From positions 248,001-312,000 of the forward strand of contig NZ_JANUXV010000002.1 of the NCBI RefSeq assembly GCF_024814355.1: a DNA stretch of 64,000 nt. Reading direction: 5' to 3'. Below, piece by piece: positions 46,944 through 56,333 of this stretch (positions are counted from its first letter, which is position 1; each line of letters begins with the position of its first letter). Made by a program: the position numbers and the translations under genes. This stretch comes from Gleimia sp. 6138-11-ORH1 (GTDB taxonomy: Bacteria > Actinomycetota > Actinomycetes > Actinomycetales > Actinomycetaceae). The notes beneath the pieces were generated by a model, which searched no databases, was not told the origin of the DNA, and was given only the letters and a program-made list of their open reading frames with translations.

Positions 46944-49130
46944 TCAGCTTATAAACTTCTGCCCCGTCAGCCTCTCATAGGCTTCCACATACCGCGCTCG
47001 CGTAGCTTCAACTACTTCTGCTGGCAAACTCGGCGGATTAGAAACCCGATCCCAACCAGCCTCTGCAGAAAGCAACCAATCGCGCACAAACTGTTTATCA
47101 AACGAGGGCGTAACCTGACCTTCCACCCATTGTTCAGCTTCCCAAAACCGAGACGAATCCGGTGTTAGCACCTCATCTGCTAACACCAACTTTCCACCTA
47201 CAGTCCCAAACTCAAACTTAGTATCAGCCAAAATAATCCCGCGCGCAGCCGCAATCTCCGCAGCCCGTTTATAAATACTTAAAGTTGCTTCCCGCAAACT
47301 CTCAGCCACTTCAGCGCCCACCATCTCAACTACATGAGCGAAAGAAACATTCTCATCATGTTCCCCCACTTCAGCTTTCGCCGCGGGAGTGAAAATCGGT
47401 GTTTCCAAACAAGACGCTTCCTTTAACCCCTCCGGTAAAGAAACCTCACAAACTCTCCCACTAGCCTGGTACTCTTTCAACCCCGAACCAGTCAAATACC
47501 CGCGAGCGACACATTCCACTGGATACATGGAAAGCCGTTTACAAATCATTGCCCGCCCAGCCACTGCAGCTGGCACGTCCAGAGAAACTAAGTGATTTTC
47601 AACTCCCAGTTGCTCAAACCACCAGGCAGAAAGTTGAGTAAGAATTTTCCCCTTATCAGGAATCTCCGTATCTAACACGAAATCGTATGCAGAAATTCGA
47701 TCCGAAGCTACCACTAATAAGAGGGAATCGTCCGCGTCATTTACGTATAAATCACGTACTTTACCCTGTGAAATATGCGTCCAACCAGAAAGCTCTAAGA
47801 CCGGAAATGATAAAGGACGTACCTTCGGACCTTTTTCAGTTTCCGCATTTTTAGGTGCTGGCACAGTGATTTCTTCATTTATTGCCTTCAAAGCAATATC
47901 GGTTCGATATTGGGCGCCCTCGAACTTTATCTTTGCAACTGCTTCATATGCCAGGTCGCGAGCTGCCCGCAAATCTTCAGCCTGCGCACAGACTGTAAAA
48001 ACTCGACCACCCGAAGTTTCCAAACTAGATGGGTAGTCTCCGCGCGCCCCCGCCAAAACCACCTGCACATCCGAGTGTTGCACGGCTTGTTCTACCCCGG
48101 AAATCTGCGCTCCGACGCTAACTGTTCCCGGATAACCAGCGGCAGCCATCACCACCCCTACCCCAACTTTGTTAGACCACTGTAGCGCGGGGATTTCCGC
48201 TAGCTTCCCTGTGGCCGCCGCGTACAATACTTCCGCTAAAGGCGTCTCTAACAGCGGTAGCACCACCTGTGTTTCGGGATCGCCAAAGCGCGCGTTAAAC
48301 TCGATAACTTGAATCCCTTTTGAAGTGCACGCCAAACCGCAATAAAGTAACCCAACAAAAGGAGTGCCTCGCTGCGCCATTGTGTCAATCACCGGCTGAG
48401 CAACCTCAGTAACAACTTGCGCTACGAATCCTTCTGGAAGCCACGGAAGCGGAGAGTAAGCCCCCATTCCTCCTGTATTTGGGCCTTTGTCGAAATCGAA
48501 GATTCGTTTAAAATCCTGCGCCGGTTGCAGGGGCACAACTGTTTTTCCATCGGAAATACAAAAGAGCGAAACTTCTGGGCCATCTAAGTAGTCTTCAATC
48601 ACCACAGCTCCGCCGGGAGCGTTAATACAATCAAGGGCGTGCTGTTTTGCAGTTTCATAATCCTCGGTAACTACCACTCCCTTTCCAGCTGCCAAACCAT
48701 CATTTTTTACAACGTAGGGGGGTGCGAAATCAGCCAAAGCCGATTCCACTTCAGCTTCAGTTAAACAGGTGTAAGCTCGAGCGGTTTTCACGCCCGCGGC
48801 ATTCATGATTTCTTTTGCGAACGACTTTGATCCCTCTAGCTGCGCCGCATCTTGGTTAGGGCCAAAAACAGGAATTCCGCTGGCTCGCACTGCATCTGCT
48901 ACGCCGGCAACCAAAGGCGCTTCCGGGCCAATAACTACCAGGTCGATTTGGTTTTCTTGGGCCCAAGCGGAAACTGCTTGCGGGTCGGTTTCCTTGAGTT
49001 CTAGATTAGTACCCAGGGCCCTGGTTCCGGGATTGCCGGGGGCGCAGTACAGTTCGTGATTAGCATTTTGGGTGATTGCCCGAGCCAGGGCGTGTTCGCG
49101 CCCTCCGGATCCAAGCAGCAGAATTTTCAT
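46944..49130 (-). CDS. PurD-PurC fusion: GAR synthetase plus SAICAR synthetase
   Basis: 728 residues. Residues 1-425 are Pur[26 protein letters not shown], the ATP-grasp core and [13 protein letters not shown]. After a short Pro/Lys linker (about 427-440), residues 445-728 are Pur[47 protein letters not shown] and ADTKFEFG. It combines steps 2 and 8 of IMP synthesis. A motif A copy encodes KVRPLSF in the linker; the frame through it is open. Confidence 0.92.
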   Translation of the reverse strand: MKILLLGSGGREHALARAITQNANHELYCAPGNPGTRALGTNLELKETDPQAVSAWAQENQIDLVVIGPEAPLVAGVADAVRASGIPVFGPNQDAAQLEGSKSFAKEIMNAAGVKTARAYTCLTEAEVESALADFAPPYVVKNDGLAAGKGVVVTEDYETAKQHALDCINAPGGAVVIEDYLDGPEVSLFCISDGKTVVPLQPAQDFKRIFDFDKGPNTGGMGAYSPLPWLPEGFVAQVVTEVAQPVIDTMAQRGTPFVGLLYCGLACTSKGIQVIEFNARFGDPETQVVLPLLETPLAEVLYAAATGKLAEIPALQWSNKVGVGVVMAAAGYPGTVSVGAQISGVEQAVQHSDVQVVLAGARGDYPSSLETSGGRVFTVCAQAEDLRAARDLAYEAVAKIKFEGAQYRTDIALKAINEEITVPAPKNAETEKGPKVRPLSFPVLELSGWTHISQGKVRDLYVNDADDSLLLVVASDRISAYDFVLDTEIPDKGKILTQLSAWWFEQLGVENHLVSLDVPAAVAGRAMICKRLSMYPVECVARGYLTGSGLKEYQASGRVCEVSLPEGLKEASCLETPIFTPAAKAEVGEHDENVSFAHVVEMVGAEVAESLREATLSIYKRAAEIAAARGIILADTKFEFGTVGGKLVLADEVLTPDSSRFWEAEQWVEGQVTPSFDKQFVRDWLLSAEAGWDRVSNPPSLPAEVVEATRARYVEAYERLTGQKFIS

Positions 49131-49168
49131 TTTTTCTCTTCCTAGAAAACCTGGGTGGGAGGCGATTT

Positions 49169-49254
49169 TCCGTGGAGTTTAGCTGGCTTTTCACGGCAGT
49201 TAGCTGACTTTTCCGCAGTTTTAAGCGAGTTTTCCACGGTATCTAACCGTTTTT
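49169..49254 (+). repeat. Degenerate tandem repeat, about four units of 21 bp
   Basis: Units begin TTTTCC or TTTTCAC and contain AGCTG or AAGCGAG (e.g. TTTTCCGTGGAGTTTAGCTG). It lies between purD-purC and the LysE gene; no coding role is seen. Confidence 0.55.
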
Positions 49255-49403
49255 ATTGTCGCATTTTCCGCTGCCATAAAGGAGGTAACTTCCAGCTTTT
49301 GAAACGCTTTCTGCAAGTCCACCTGTTTTTTCCCGAAGGTACATCATCGTATTTTTCTTTGATTTTTAAGCTATCCTGAGATTGATTTTCGAAAGGATGT
49401 ACC

Positions 49404-50099
49404 TTGCTTTCAACTTCAATGTGGGTCACTTTGCTGGGCACTTTTACGATTGCGGTGGCTTCTCCGGGCCCTGATTTTCTTCTTGTGTTACGCACGGCGT
49501 TACATAAGGGGCGCGCCCACGGATACGCCACTGCAGTTGGTATTGCTGCTGGCACGGCAGTTTGGATTACTGCCACTATGGCTGGTTTAGCTACTTTGCT
49601 ACACACTTACCCGTCCTTGGCTAGCTTCACTCGTTATGCGGGTGCAGCGCTTTTATTCTATTTTGGGATTCGCATTTTAGTTGGCATTATTAAACAAGTT
49701 TTCTTTTCCGAGGGCGCCGCTGATCCCTCTTATTTTTCTGCTGAGACGTCTGGTTTTTCTAACGGTTCTAATCCTACGAAGCCAGGTTCTTTTAAAGGTA
49801 CTTCTTCTTTAAAAACATCAGCTATTTTGGGTTTTATCACTACCACGGTAGGGAATCCTAAGGCGGCTATTTTCTTTTCCTCTTTATTTGCCACCATGTT
49901 GCCCGCGCAGCTGCAACTTTTACCCGGGTTCGTTTTGGGACTTGCCATGGTGCTGATTTCTTTTAGCTGGTTTGTTTTAGTTTCGTCGATTGCTGGGAAT
50001 CCTCGCTTTATTGCTTGGTATGAGCGTTTACAAACACCTGTCGATTTCGTTTTAGGTACGTTATTTATCGGTTTAGCAGTTTTATTAGTTTGGCAGTAG
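49404..50099 (+). CDS. LysE-family amino acid exporter
   Basis: 231 residues with about six membrane helices; FTIAVASPGPDFLLVLRTAL is the family signature. A TTG start at 49404 is used, with GAAAGGA 6 nt upstream; that RBS forms part of a reverse motif A copy (GGATGTACCTTG). An ATG 15 nt further is an alternative. Members export lysine, threonine, homoserine or similar. A motif B copy lies in the central loop. Confidence 0.87.
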   Translation: MLSTSMWVTLLGTFTIAVASPGPDFLLVLRTALHKGRAHGYATAVGIAAGTAVWITATMAGLATLLHTYPSLASFTRYAGAALLFYFGIRILVGIIKQVFFSEGAADPSYFSAETSGFSNGSNPTKPGSFKGTSSLKTSAILGFITTTVGNPKAAIFFSSLFATMLPAQLQLLPGFVLGLAMVLISFSWFVLVSSIAGNPRFIAWYERLQTPVDFVLGTLFIGLAVLLVWQ

Positions 50100-50253
50100 C
50101 TTTACTCTCATTCCTTTGGCTGTAGCTTTGGCCCCCATCGCAAGGAACTTTTCTTTTGAAGGTACGTCCTTGCAAATTTTCCCGTATTTTTGAGTAAAAT
50201 ACGGAGTATATTTCTTTTCAAGAAATTTAGTTTTGGTTTGATTGGGGACTGTT

Positions 50254-50682
50254 ATGGCCGTAGAGATTGTAAATGAAGCAACCGAAGAATTACTTGACGC
50301 GATGGCTCATCTACTACCTCAGTTATCTTCTTCCGGAAAAGCTCTTTCTGCCAACCAATTGGAAGATTTAATCAACCAAGATTGCTTGAAGCTTTTTGTA
50401 TTCCGCGATCAGGTAGGAAACATTGAGGGGATGCTTTCACTGATTTTATTCATGATTCCCACCGGTACACGCGCTTGGATCGAAGATGTGGTTGTTTCTC
50501 AGGCAACTCGCGGACAAGGTGCGGGACAACAGTTAGTTGAAGCTGCAAGCCAATATGCGCTTGAAGTTGGTGCTCGCACTGTAGATTTAACTTCCCGCCC
50601 TAGTCGAGAAGCTGCTAATCGTCTTTACCAACGCTGCGGATTTGTTTTGCGCGAAACGAATGTTTACCGCTTTAGCAAATAA
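50254..50682 (+). CDS. GNAT-family acetyltransferase
   Basis: 142 residues from ATG 50254 (GGGGA upstream; the frame extends 4 codons to a TTG). IEDVVVSQATRGQGAGQQLVEAA is motif A with the Q-x-x-G-x-G/A acetyl-CoA loop, and ANRLYQRCGFVLRETNVYRF the C-terminal motif. Substrate unknown. Confidence 0.87.
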   Translation: MAVEIVNEATEELLDAMAHLLPQLSSSGKALSANQLEDLINQDCLKLFVFRDQVGNIEGMLSLILFMIPTGTRAWIEDVVVSQATRGQGAGQQLVEAASQYALEVGARTVDLTSRPSREAANRLYQRCGFVLRETNVYRFSK

Positions 50683-50857
50683 TTCATAAAGCGTATCTTG
50701 CCAAAGCCAGTTCACTGCAAGCTCCATATTTATTGAGCTTCCCTCTGGGGTAATGGAGTGCGCTACGCCTTTATTGCTGAGTATTTTGCCCAGCTGTGTT
50801 TTTCTGCCGTGTTTTCAACTGCCATTTACCGCGGTTATTTTGTACAAAAACGCAAGC

Positions 50858-50885
50858 ACGTACCTTCTGTGATTAAGCACGTACC
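50858..50885. repeat. Two direct reverse-oriented motif A copies upstream of the M18 peptidase
   Basis: AAGCACGTACCTT occurs at 50855 and 50876, 21 bp apart, 36 bp before the peptidase ATG. Confidence 0.75.
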
Positions 50886-50920
50886 TTTAGTTATAAGAAA
50901 TAGATAAGTAGAATAGTTAT

Positions 50921-52249
50921 ATGACTATTTCGCTTACTGACTCTCATCGCATTCACGCTCAAGATTTTGCTGACTTTATTGTCAAGTCCCCTTCTTCTTA
51001 CCACGCGGCAGCTGAGATTGCGCGTCGCTTGTTGGCCTGTGGTTTCACCCAGTTAAATGAAACTGATGTTTTCCCAGTTGCAGCGGGAGGATATTTTTTT
51101 GTGCGTGACGGAGCAGTCATGGCGTGGCATATCCCCACAACTGTAAAGCCACAAAATCCCACAGAAACCGGGTTCCGAATTTTGGGTTGCCACACTGATT
51201 CCCCCGGATTCAAACTTAAACCCAGTGGTTCCACTGTTTCCCCAGATGGGTGGGGGCAAGTTGAAGTCGAAATGTACGGCGGTCTGTTATTAAACTCTTG
51301 GCTGGATAGAGAAATCGGTTTCGCGGGGCGTTTAGTTTCCAAAACTGGAGAAACTCACCTGATTGCTACCGGCGCGGTGGCTCGCGTCCCCCAGTTAGCA
51401 GTGCATTTGGATCGGACTGTAAATACCGATGGGTTAAAACTTGATCCGCAAACTCATATGCATCCGATTTGGACTTTTGTTTACGAAAATGAGGCTGCTC
51501 CGAGCATTTTAGATCACCTGGCACAGTTAGCTGGTTTAACAGATGCTAGTGAAATCAGTGGCTTTGATGTGGTTTCATTCGCTACCGAAGCTCCCGCTAC
51601 TTTTGGTTTTAATCAGGAGTTCTTTGCCGGAGGGCGCCAGGATAACCTTTCTTCAGTGCACGCGGGCTTAACCGCCCTCGAAAATTATGTTGCAAGTGAA
51701 GCCGCTAAAACGGCTAAGGATATTGCGATTTTTGCGGCTTTTGACCATGAGGAAGTTGGGTCGTCTACTCGTTCTGGGGCGTCTGGACCGATGTTGGAGT
51801 CTTTGTTGCGTCGCCTTGCCACTGCACTGGATTTGGATGAGCAGGGCTACCAGCAAATGTTGGCAGTTTCGTCTTGCATTTCAGCTGATGCGGGGCATTT
51901 TGTGCATCCTAACTATGCGGGTAATCATGATCCTGCGGTGCATCCGGTTCCGGGAAATGGGCCGATGTTGAAGTTGAATGCTAACCAGCGTTATGCCAGT
52001 GACGCGGTAGGTACTGCTTTGTGGAATCGGGTTTGTGAGCGCGCCGGAATCGCGCATCAGAGGTTCGTTTCTAATAATGCGATGCCTTGTGGTTCTACGA
52101 TTGGTCCTTTGACGGCGACTCGTTTGGGGATTACCACGGTGGATGTGGGCTTAGGGTTGTTGAGTATGCACTCTGCTCGGGAGATGAGTTATGTAGTTGA
52201 TCATTCCTTGTTGCGCGATGCGGTAGTGGCTTATTGGGAAGGGGCTTAG
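50921..52249 (+). CDS. M18-family aminopeptidase
   Basis: 442 residues. Metal and catalytic motifs: GCHTDSPGFKL, GRQDNLSSVHAG, FAAFDHEEVGS and the C-terminal GLGLLSMHSAREM. It removes N-terminal residues from peptides using two zinc ions in the cytoplasm. A zinc-type ArsR gene starts 1 nt after its stop, suggesting joint expression. A motif B copy lies inside. Confidence 0.93.
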   Translation: MTISLTDSHRIHAQDFADFIVKSPSSYHAAAEIARRLLACGFTQLNETDVFPVAAGGYFFVRDGAVMAWHIPTTVKPQNPTETGFRILGCHTDSPGFKLKPSGSTVSPDGWGQVEVEMYGGLLLNSWLDREIGFAGRLVSKTGETHLIATGAVARVPQLAVHLDRTVNTDGLKLDPQTHMHPIWTFVYENEAAPSILDHLAQLAGLTDASEISGFDVVSFATEAPATFGFNQEFFAGGRQDNLSSVHAGLTALENYVASEAAKTAKDIAIFAAFDHEEVGSSTRSGASGPMLESLLRRLATALDLDEQGYQQMLAVSSCISADAGHFVHPNYAGNHDPAVHPVPGNGPMLKLNANQRYASDAVGTALWNRVCERAGIAHQRFVSNNAMPCGSTIGPLTATRLGITTVDVGLGLLSMHSAREMSYVVDHSLLRDAVVAYWEGA

Positions 52250-52250
52250 C

Positions 52251-52535
52251 GTGTATTCCGCTGAGGAGTTCACTTCAGTTGTTGATTTGTTTAAGGCTTT
52301 GGCTTCTAAGAAGCGTTTAGAGATTTTGCGGATTTTGTTTGATTCTCCGAAGTGTGTGCATGAGATTTGTGATTTGGTGGAGATTTCTCAGCCGTTGGCG
52401 TCCCAGCATTTGCGTGTTTTGAAGCAGGCGAAGATTATTGCGGTGGAGTCGCGTGGGCGGGAGAATATTTATTCGGTGGCTGATGATCATGTTCGTCATT
52501 TAGTTATCGATGCGATTGAGCATGTGAACGAATAG
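52251..52535 (+). CDS. ArsR/SmtB-family zinc-type metal sensor
   Basis: 94 residues from GTG 52251 (GGAAGGGG RBS inside the preceding gene). The winged helix (HEICDLVEISQPLASQHLRVL) covers about 37-58. The C-terminal D78-x-H80-x10-H91-x-x-E94 is the alpha-5 zinc site of SmtB/CzrA. It follows the zinc peptidase directly and precedes a His-rich protein with a palindromic promoter, its likely target. In actinobacteria similar genes pair with zur. Confidence 0.88.
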   Translation: MYSAEEFTSVVDLFKALASKKRLEILRILFDSPKCVHEICDLVEISQPLASQHLRVLKQAKIIAVESRGRENIYSVADDHVRHLVIDAIEHVNE

Positions 52536-52555
52536 TTGGTGGAGTTTTTGTTAAG

Positions 52556-52590
52556 CGGGTGGAAGCAAGTTTTCCACCCGTTTTCTTTTC
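52556..52590 (+). terminator. Rho-independent terminator after the ArsR-type gene
   Basis: A 9-bp GC-rich stem (CGGGTGGAA with TTCCACCCG), 7-nt loop, then TTTTCTTTTC; 20 bp past the ArsR stop. Confidence 0.85.
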
Positions 52591-52749
52591 CCGAGGGCGT
52601 TTAGCTAAAGGTACTTGGTTATAAAAATCGAAGGTACATGCATGCTGAGCATGAAGGTACGTGCATGCAGCGAATAAAGGTACGTGGTTGCAAAAACCTA
52701 AGGTACCACCTTAGCGTTTTGGCTTATTTTCTGGGTTTTTTGCAACATG

Positions 52750-52789
52750 TATAAAAATACTTTTATATAAATAACTTTTTATGTATAAT
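52750..52789 (+). promoter_or_regulatory. Promoter and palindromic operator of the His-rich gene
   Basis: TATAAAA-ATAC-TTTTATA (52750-52767) is a perfect inverted repeat of the AT-rich kind bound by SmtB/CzrA proteins. A consensus TATAAT lies at 52784-52789, so the repeat overlaps the -35 region. Binding by the ArsR protein encoded 300 bp upstream is inferred. Confidence 0.6.
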
Positions 52790-52844
52790 AGTTTCATAAG
52801 CTTTTCCTTATGTAACTTATAACCCTAACTTAAAGGAGCAAATC

Positions 52845-53138
52845 ATGGCAGAGCACAAAACTCACGAACACACCCACCATCACGGCACCGACTGTGGACA
52901 CGTAGCAGTTGAGCACGGCGACCACGTAGACTACCTACACGATGGACACGCACACCACGCTCACGAAGACCACTACGACGAATGCAATTTCGACGGGCAC
53001 GTAAAGTCTGAAGATCACGCAGACCACACCCACGGCACCGACTGTGGACACGAAGCAGTTGAGCACGGCGACCACGTAGACTACCTACACGACGGACACC
53101 GCCATGCAGCTCACGAAGACCACTACGACGAACACTGA
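52845..53138 (+). CDS. Histidine-rich small protein, probable zinc-binding/storage protein
   Basis: 97 residues with 28 His plus many Asp/Glu and three Cys. It contains a direct duplication: HGTDCGHxAVEHGDHVDYL (about residues 13 and 63), each followed by HDGHxHxAHEDHYDE. No signal peptide or membrane helix occurs, so the often copied name zinc transporter permease does not fit. AAAGGAG is 6 nt before the ATG. Next to a zinc-type ArsR gene it probably buffers zinc in the cytoplasm. Confidence 0.85.
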   Translation: MAEHKTHEHTHHHGTDCGHVAVEHGDHVDYLHDGHAHHAHEDHYDECNFDGHVKSEDHADHTHGTDCGHEAVEHGDHVDYLHDGHRHAAHEDHYDEH

Positions 53139-53166
53139 GTTTCAACCTTAAGGTTCTAAAACCTCA

Positions 53167-53197
53167 GGAGGGAAGTAGCAGTTTGCTACTTCCCTCC
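53167..53197 (+). terminator. Rho-independent terminator of the His-rich gene
   Basis: GGAGGGAAGTAGCA and TGCTACTTCCCTCC form a perfect 14-bp stem with a 3-nt loop, then ATTTAATTTTT. Confidence 0.9.
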
Positions 53198-53216
53198 ATT
53201 TAATTTTTCTAAAACG

Positions 53217-53301
53217 CAAGCACGCACCTTATAAATTTCACAAGCACGTACCCTCATTTCCCACAACCACGCACCTTATAAATTTCTCAAGCACGTACCT
53301 T
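53217..53301 (-). repeat. Four tandem reverse-oriented motif A copies, period about 24 bp
   Basis: CAAGCACGCACCTT, CAAGCACGTACCCT, CAACCACGCACCTT and CAAGCACGTACCTT at 53217, 53241, 53264 and 53288. Two copies carry GCACC for GTACC, the same change, with ATAAATTTC following both, which suggests unit duplication. Confidence 0.8.
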
Positions 53302-53311
53302 TAGGTGGGAA

Positions 53312-54874
53312 TTAGAGGATGAAGAAAATCAGTGGCACTAAGAGGATTTTCACCACGATCGATGTAGTGAATAATGCTGCGTAAGCTGACTCGATTCTTT
53401 CATCTGCTACCCGCGATACTGCTTCTTGTAAGATTGCTGGCTGTCCCATGAACCCCGCTACTCCTCCGGCAACTCGCGGGGCAGATAGGCGGAGGAATTT
53501 ACCGATGGTCACAAGCACTAAAGTACAAACAAGTACCGTCACGGCGGCGAGTAAGGCTGCTTTCCACCCCAGGGAACTAAAAACGATTTCCTTAAATGAA
53601 GGCCCCGCCCCCAATCCTAAGGCTGAGAGGAAAAAGAGTAGCCCCAGTTGGCGGATAGTTAAATTGGCGGCCTCGGGAAGTGTCCAAATCAGCGGGCCGG
53701 TGCGTTTCAAAGCGCCCAGGACCACGCCCATCAGCAGCGGGCCAGCGGCCGCCCCTAAACTAAACTGCGCACCTCCGGGAATAGGTAAAGTGACTAACCC
53801 TAAAAACATCCCCAAGACCAGCCCTAACCCAAGGGCTAAGGCATCTACTTCTGAGACTTTCCGCTGGGAATCACCAAAATAGTCGGTTACTTCACCTAAG
53901 TATTTGTGTTCCACCGCCACAGCAATACGATCACCCAACTGTAAAGCCAGCTCATCTTTGGCTAGCATTTCCAGGTCTCCGCGCCGCACTCGGGTGATAA
54001 CTGCCCCGTATTTTGCAGGTAAGTTTATTTCCGCAACAGTTTTTCCAGCCAGCTCTGGGTTTGAAACGGTGATGCGTTCAAAATCAACGTAGCGCCGATC
54101 TTCCACTAAATGTATTTGTGCCAGCTCCCCAATTTCAGCGATGGCTTCATCTACCGCGTTTTGCTCACCAACTATTGTGATTAGGTCGTTTTCCAGCAGA
54201 TAGTCTCCGGGTAAAACCACTCTGGTCCACCCGTCTCTACGCAGGTAGGACATCCGTACTTTTTGCTTGCGCCAAACCTGAATATCGCGCAAACTGATTG
54301 GTTTGCTAACTTGGGCGGTTTTGGCAACCAGTTTGATTCCCGCTAAGGAGGGCGTATCGTTTTCACCTTTCCAGCTGCGCATAACCACTAAAGAAGCGAC
54401 GATAATTCCCACGACTACTCCGAACGGGTATCCAACCGCGTACCCTGCTCCGGTTTCACTGCTTTTGGAGATGTTCAGCGCCGCGTCTAAAGCGGGGGCG
54501 GCGGTGAGCGAGCCGGTAAAGATTCCGGTGGCAAGGTTTTTCGGTATTCCCAGTAGTTGCGCCCCTAAAACAGTGAGCAGCGCCCCTAAAACGGCTACTG
54601 CTGCGCCGCTGAGAATCAAGCTGGTTTGGTTTCGAAGTTGCGTCAGAAAATTTGCGCCGGCCGCGATCCCTACTGTGTAGACAAATAGTGCCAGTCCAAT
54701 GGATTGGAGCAGTGCCATATTTTCGCCTAAGGTGGGTTCGAGGGCGGAGAGGAAAAGCCCCACAAACAGGGCGCCGGCTGCGCCGAAGCGAAGTGGGCCG
54801 AGTTTGATCTGTCCGAGCGCTGCACCTACCGCGACTACTAAGAAGAAGGCTAAAAGGGGGTGAGTTTTGAGCAT
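53312..54874 (-). CDS. AspT/YidE-type transporter with two TrkA-C domains
   Basis: About 520 residues. Two blocks of about five membrane helices (residues 1-165, 360-520) surround two RCK_C/TrkA-C regulatory domains (about 190-340). The duplicated GLALFVYTVGIAAG and GLLFFLSALGLGAG are typical of the aspartate:alanine exchanger superfamily. Substrate unknown. ATG 54874 is used; RBS evidence is poor and a TTG at 54901 is possible. Confidence 0.85.
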   Translation of the reverse strand: MLKTHPLLAFFLVVAVGAALGQIKLGPLRFGAAGALFVGLFLSALEPTLGENMALLQSIGLALFVYTVGIAAGANFLTQLRNQTSLILSGAAVAVLGALLTVLGAQLLGIPKNLATGIFTGSLTAAPALDAALNISKSSETGAGYAVGYPFGVVVGIIVASLVVMRSWKGENDTPSLAGIKLVAKTAQVSKPISLRDIQVWRKQKVRMSYLRRDGWTRVVLPGDYLLENDLITIVGEQNAVDEAIAEIGELAQIHLVEDRRYVDFERITVSNPELAGKTVAEINLPAKYGAVITRVRRGDLEMLAKDELALQLGDRIAVAVEHKYLGEVTDYFGDSQRKVSEVDALALGLGLVLGMFLGLVTLPIPGGAQFSLGAAAGPLLMGVVLGALKRTGPLIWTLPEAANLTIRQLGLLFFLSALGLGAGPSFKEIVFSSLGWKAALLAAVTVLVCTLVLVTIGKFLRLSAPRVAGGVAGFMGQPAILQEAVSRVADERIESAYAALFTTSIVVKILLVPLIFFIL

Positions 54875-54969
54875 TTCTAGCACTCTATAAGAGTAGTACA
54901 ATGTCCTTTTAGGGTGAAATGTTATTTTTGTGGGTCGTTGACGTTTTTTACTTAAGGTGAGGCTTTCTT

Positions 54970-55359
54970 ATGAGCGATACGGTGCGGGTGGATATTTGGC
55001 TTTGGAGCGTGCGTAAAATGAAGTCGCGTTCTTTGGCTACAACGGCGTGCCGGGCGGGGCATGTGAAGGTCAATGGGAATACGGTAAAGGCGTCTCATAA
55101 AATCAAAGTTGGCGACATGGTGTCATACCGGTTTGAGGGATTTGATCGTTCCTTGGAAGTGTTACAAATACTTACTAAGCGGGTGGGTGCATCGCTGGCT
55201 GAGCAGGCTTACATTGATCATTCCCCTCCTCGCCCGAAATTTTCGATTGTTTTAACATCGGGGGTTAGATTGCGGGGTTCAGGTCGCCCTACAAAGCGTG
55301 AACGTCGCCAGTTAGATTCTTTGCGAGGGCGGAATACGAACCTAAATCGTTACGGGTAA
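54970..55359 (+). CDS. S4-domain RNA-binding protein (Hsp15/RqcP-like)
   Basis: 129 residues. VRVDIWLWSVRKMKSRSLATTACRAGHVKVNG is a full S4 domain, continuing with KIKVGDMVSY; the C-terminus is basic. Relatives rescue stalled 50S subunits. Motif B encodes LRGR near the end. It is divergent from the AspT-like gene. Confidence 0.88.
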   Translation: MSDTVRVDIWLWSVRKMKSRSLATTACRAGHVKVNGNTVKASHKIKVGDMVSYRFEGFDRSLEVLQILTKRVGASLAEQAYIDHSPPRPKFSIVLTSGVRLRGSGRPTKRERRQLDSLRGRNTNLNRYG

Positions 55360-55529
55360 ACCCTTTTTAACTCCCCTGTAATCGGCTTCACTATCCGATC
55401 TTGGTTTAATAGATTTTATTTATCCCAAATTAAAGTAATCGTATATGATTGTTGCCTCCGCCAGAAGCGGAGGCAACAGTTTCATCTCAAATTATTTGCG
55501 AATCCAGCTCTACAGTTAGAGAACTATTT

Positions 55530-56162
55530 TCACTTACTTTCAATTCCGGCAACTTCTAGAGCTTTGGACCAGGTCCGGTAAATTTCACGCAGGAGAGCCC
55601 CGGAAGGTACCCGAGGATTTTGTTCCCGAGCCCAAACTACGTATCCGGCATATGAGGCTGTCCGGTTTTCCGCTTCGCGCTGCGCTACATATTTACGGAT
55701 TGCAGCGATATGGTCATCGGTGGTGAACCGTACGTTGTGATGTCCAATTTCCACTCCGGCTGTGGCAGATAATCCACAGGCGGTCATGGCGTTGGACCAA
55801 CGCCCTCCCATACGAGTGATAATGGTTTGGGAAGTAGGTGGCCAAAGCTGTAGCCCCCGCGCGGAACGTAGGCGCAGATCCCGCAGAATCTTAACTCGTT
55901 GCGCGTCATATTTGGTGACTGAGAGGACGGTGTCGTTCTCACTCACGTGATCGTGCGCTGCTGCTGCCAGAGCGACGATTTTTTTAGCTTTAGCTTCGTA
56001 GTCTTCTACACCAAGGTTTTTTAGGGTTGCGCTGAGTTCCTGCACTGTGTCTTCTGTGTTGTTGTTGGGTTCCTCCGGAGCTTCCAGATCGAACTGAAGA
56101 GCCACTGCATAGCAAACTGCAGTTTTTAGGAGGGTGTCGGAGGTGGCGTCGCGCTTTTGCAT
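55530..56162 (-). CDS. Hypothetical protein with two homing-endonuclease-associated repeats
   Basis: 210 residues. The C-terminal half holds two units of the PF18780-like repeat: WPPTSQTIITRMGGRWSNA and YAGYVVWAREQNPRVPSGAL followed by a W-xx-AL-xx-AG ending. These helical units bind DNA beside homing endonucleases, but no nuclease motif is present. The N-terminal 100 residues are Ala/Glu/Asp-rich. It could be a DNA-binding regulator; the function is unknown. Confidence 0.65.
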   Translation of the reverse strand: MQKRDATSDTLLKTAVCYAVALQFDLEAPEEPNNNTEDTVQELSATLKNLGVEDYEAKAKKIVALAAAAHDHVSENDTVLSVTKYDAQRVKILRDLRLRSARGLQLWPPTSQTIITRMGGRWSNAMTACGLSATAGVEIGHHNVRFTTDDHIAAIRKYVAQREAENRTASYAGYVVWAREQNPRVPSGALLREIYRTWSKALEVAGIESK

Positions 56163-56333
56163 TTATGCTCCCTATTATTTCGCACCTTATGTACTTATTA
56201 AGTCTAGCTTTTGAACCTAACCTATTTTATGTCAAATAAAAAATTCATTCGTAATTATATTGGATACTCAGTTGAGTTTGTTTAGGCTGGAATAAGAAGC
56301 CTATATTGATTATTTCTACCCGGAGGTCCGATT

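Larger units (their letters stand above)
52536..52844. other. Spacer with terminator, motif B, three motif A copies and the His-rich gene promoter
   Basis: The terminator is CGGGTGGAA/TTCCACCCG (52556-52580) with TTTTCTTTTC. Motif B lies at 52592, motif A cores at 52633, 52656 and 52679, with degenerate relatives at 52609 and 52702 (AAGGTACCACCTT). The last 100 bp are very AT-rich and hold the promoter. Confidence 0.75.

Noticed and set aside
52845-53138. His-rich protein as a zinc transporter permease
   Set aside because: It has no hydrophobic segment; a common database label does not fit the sequence.
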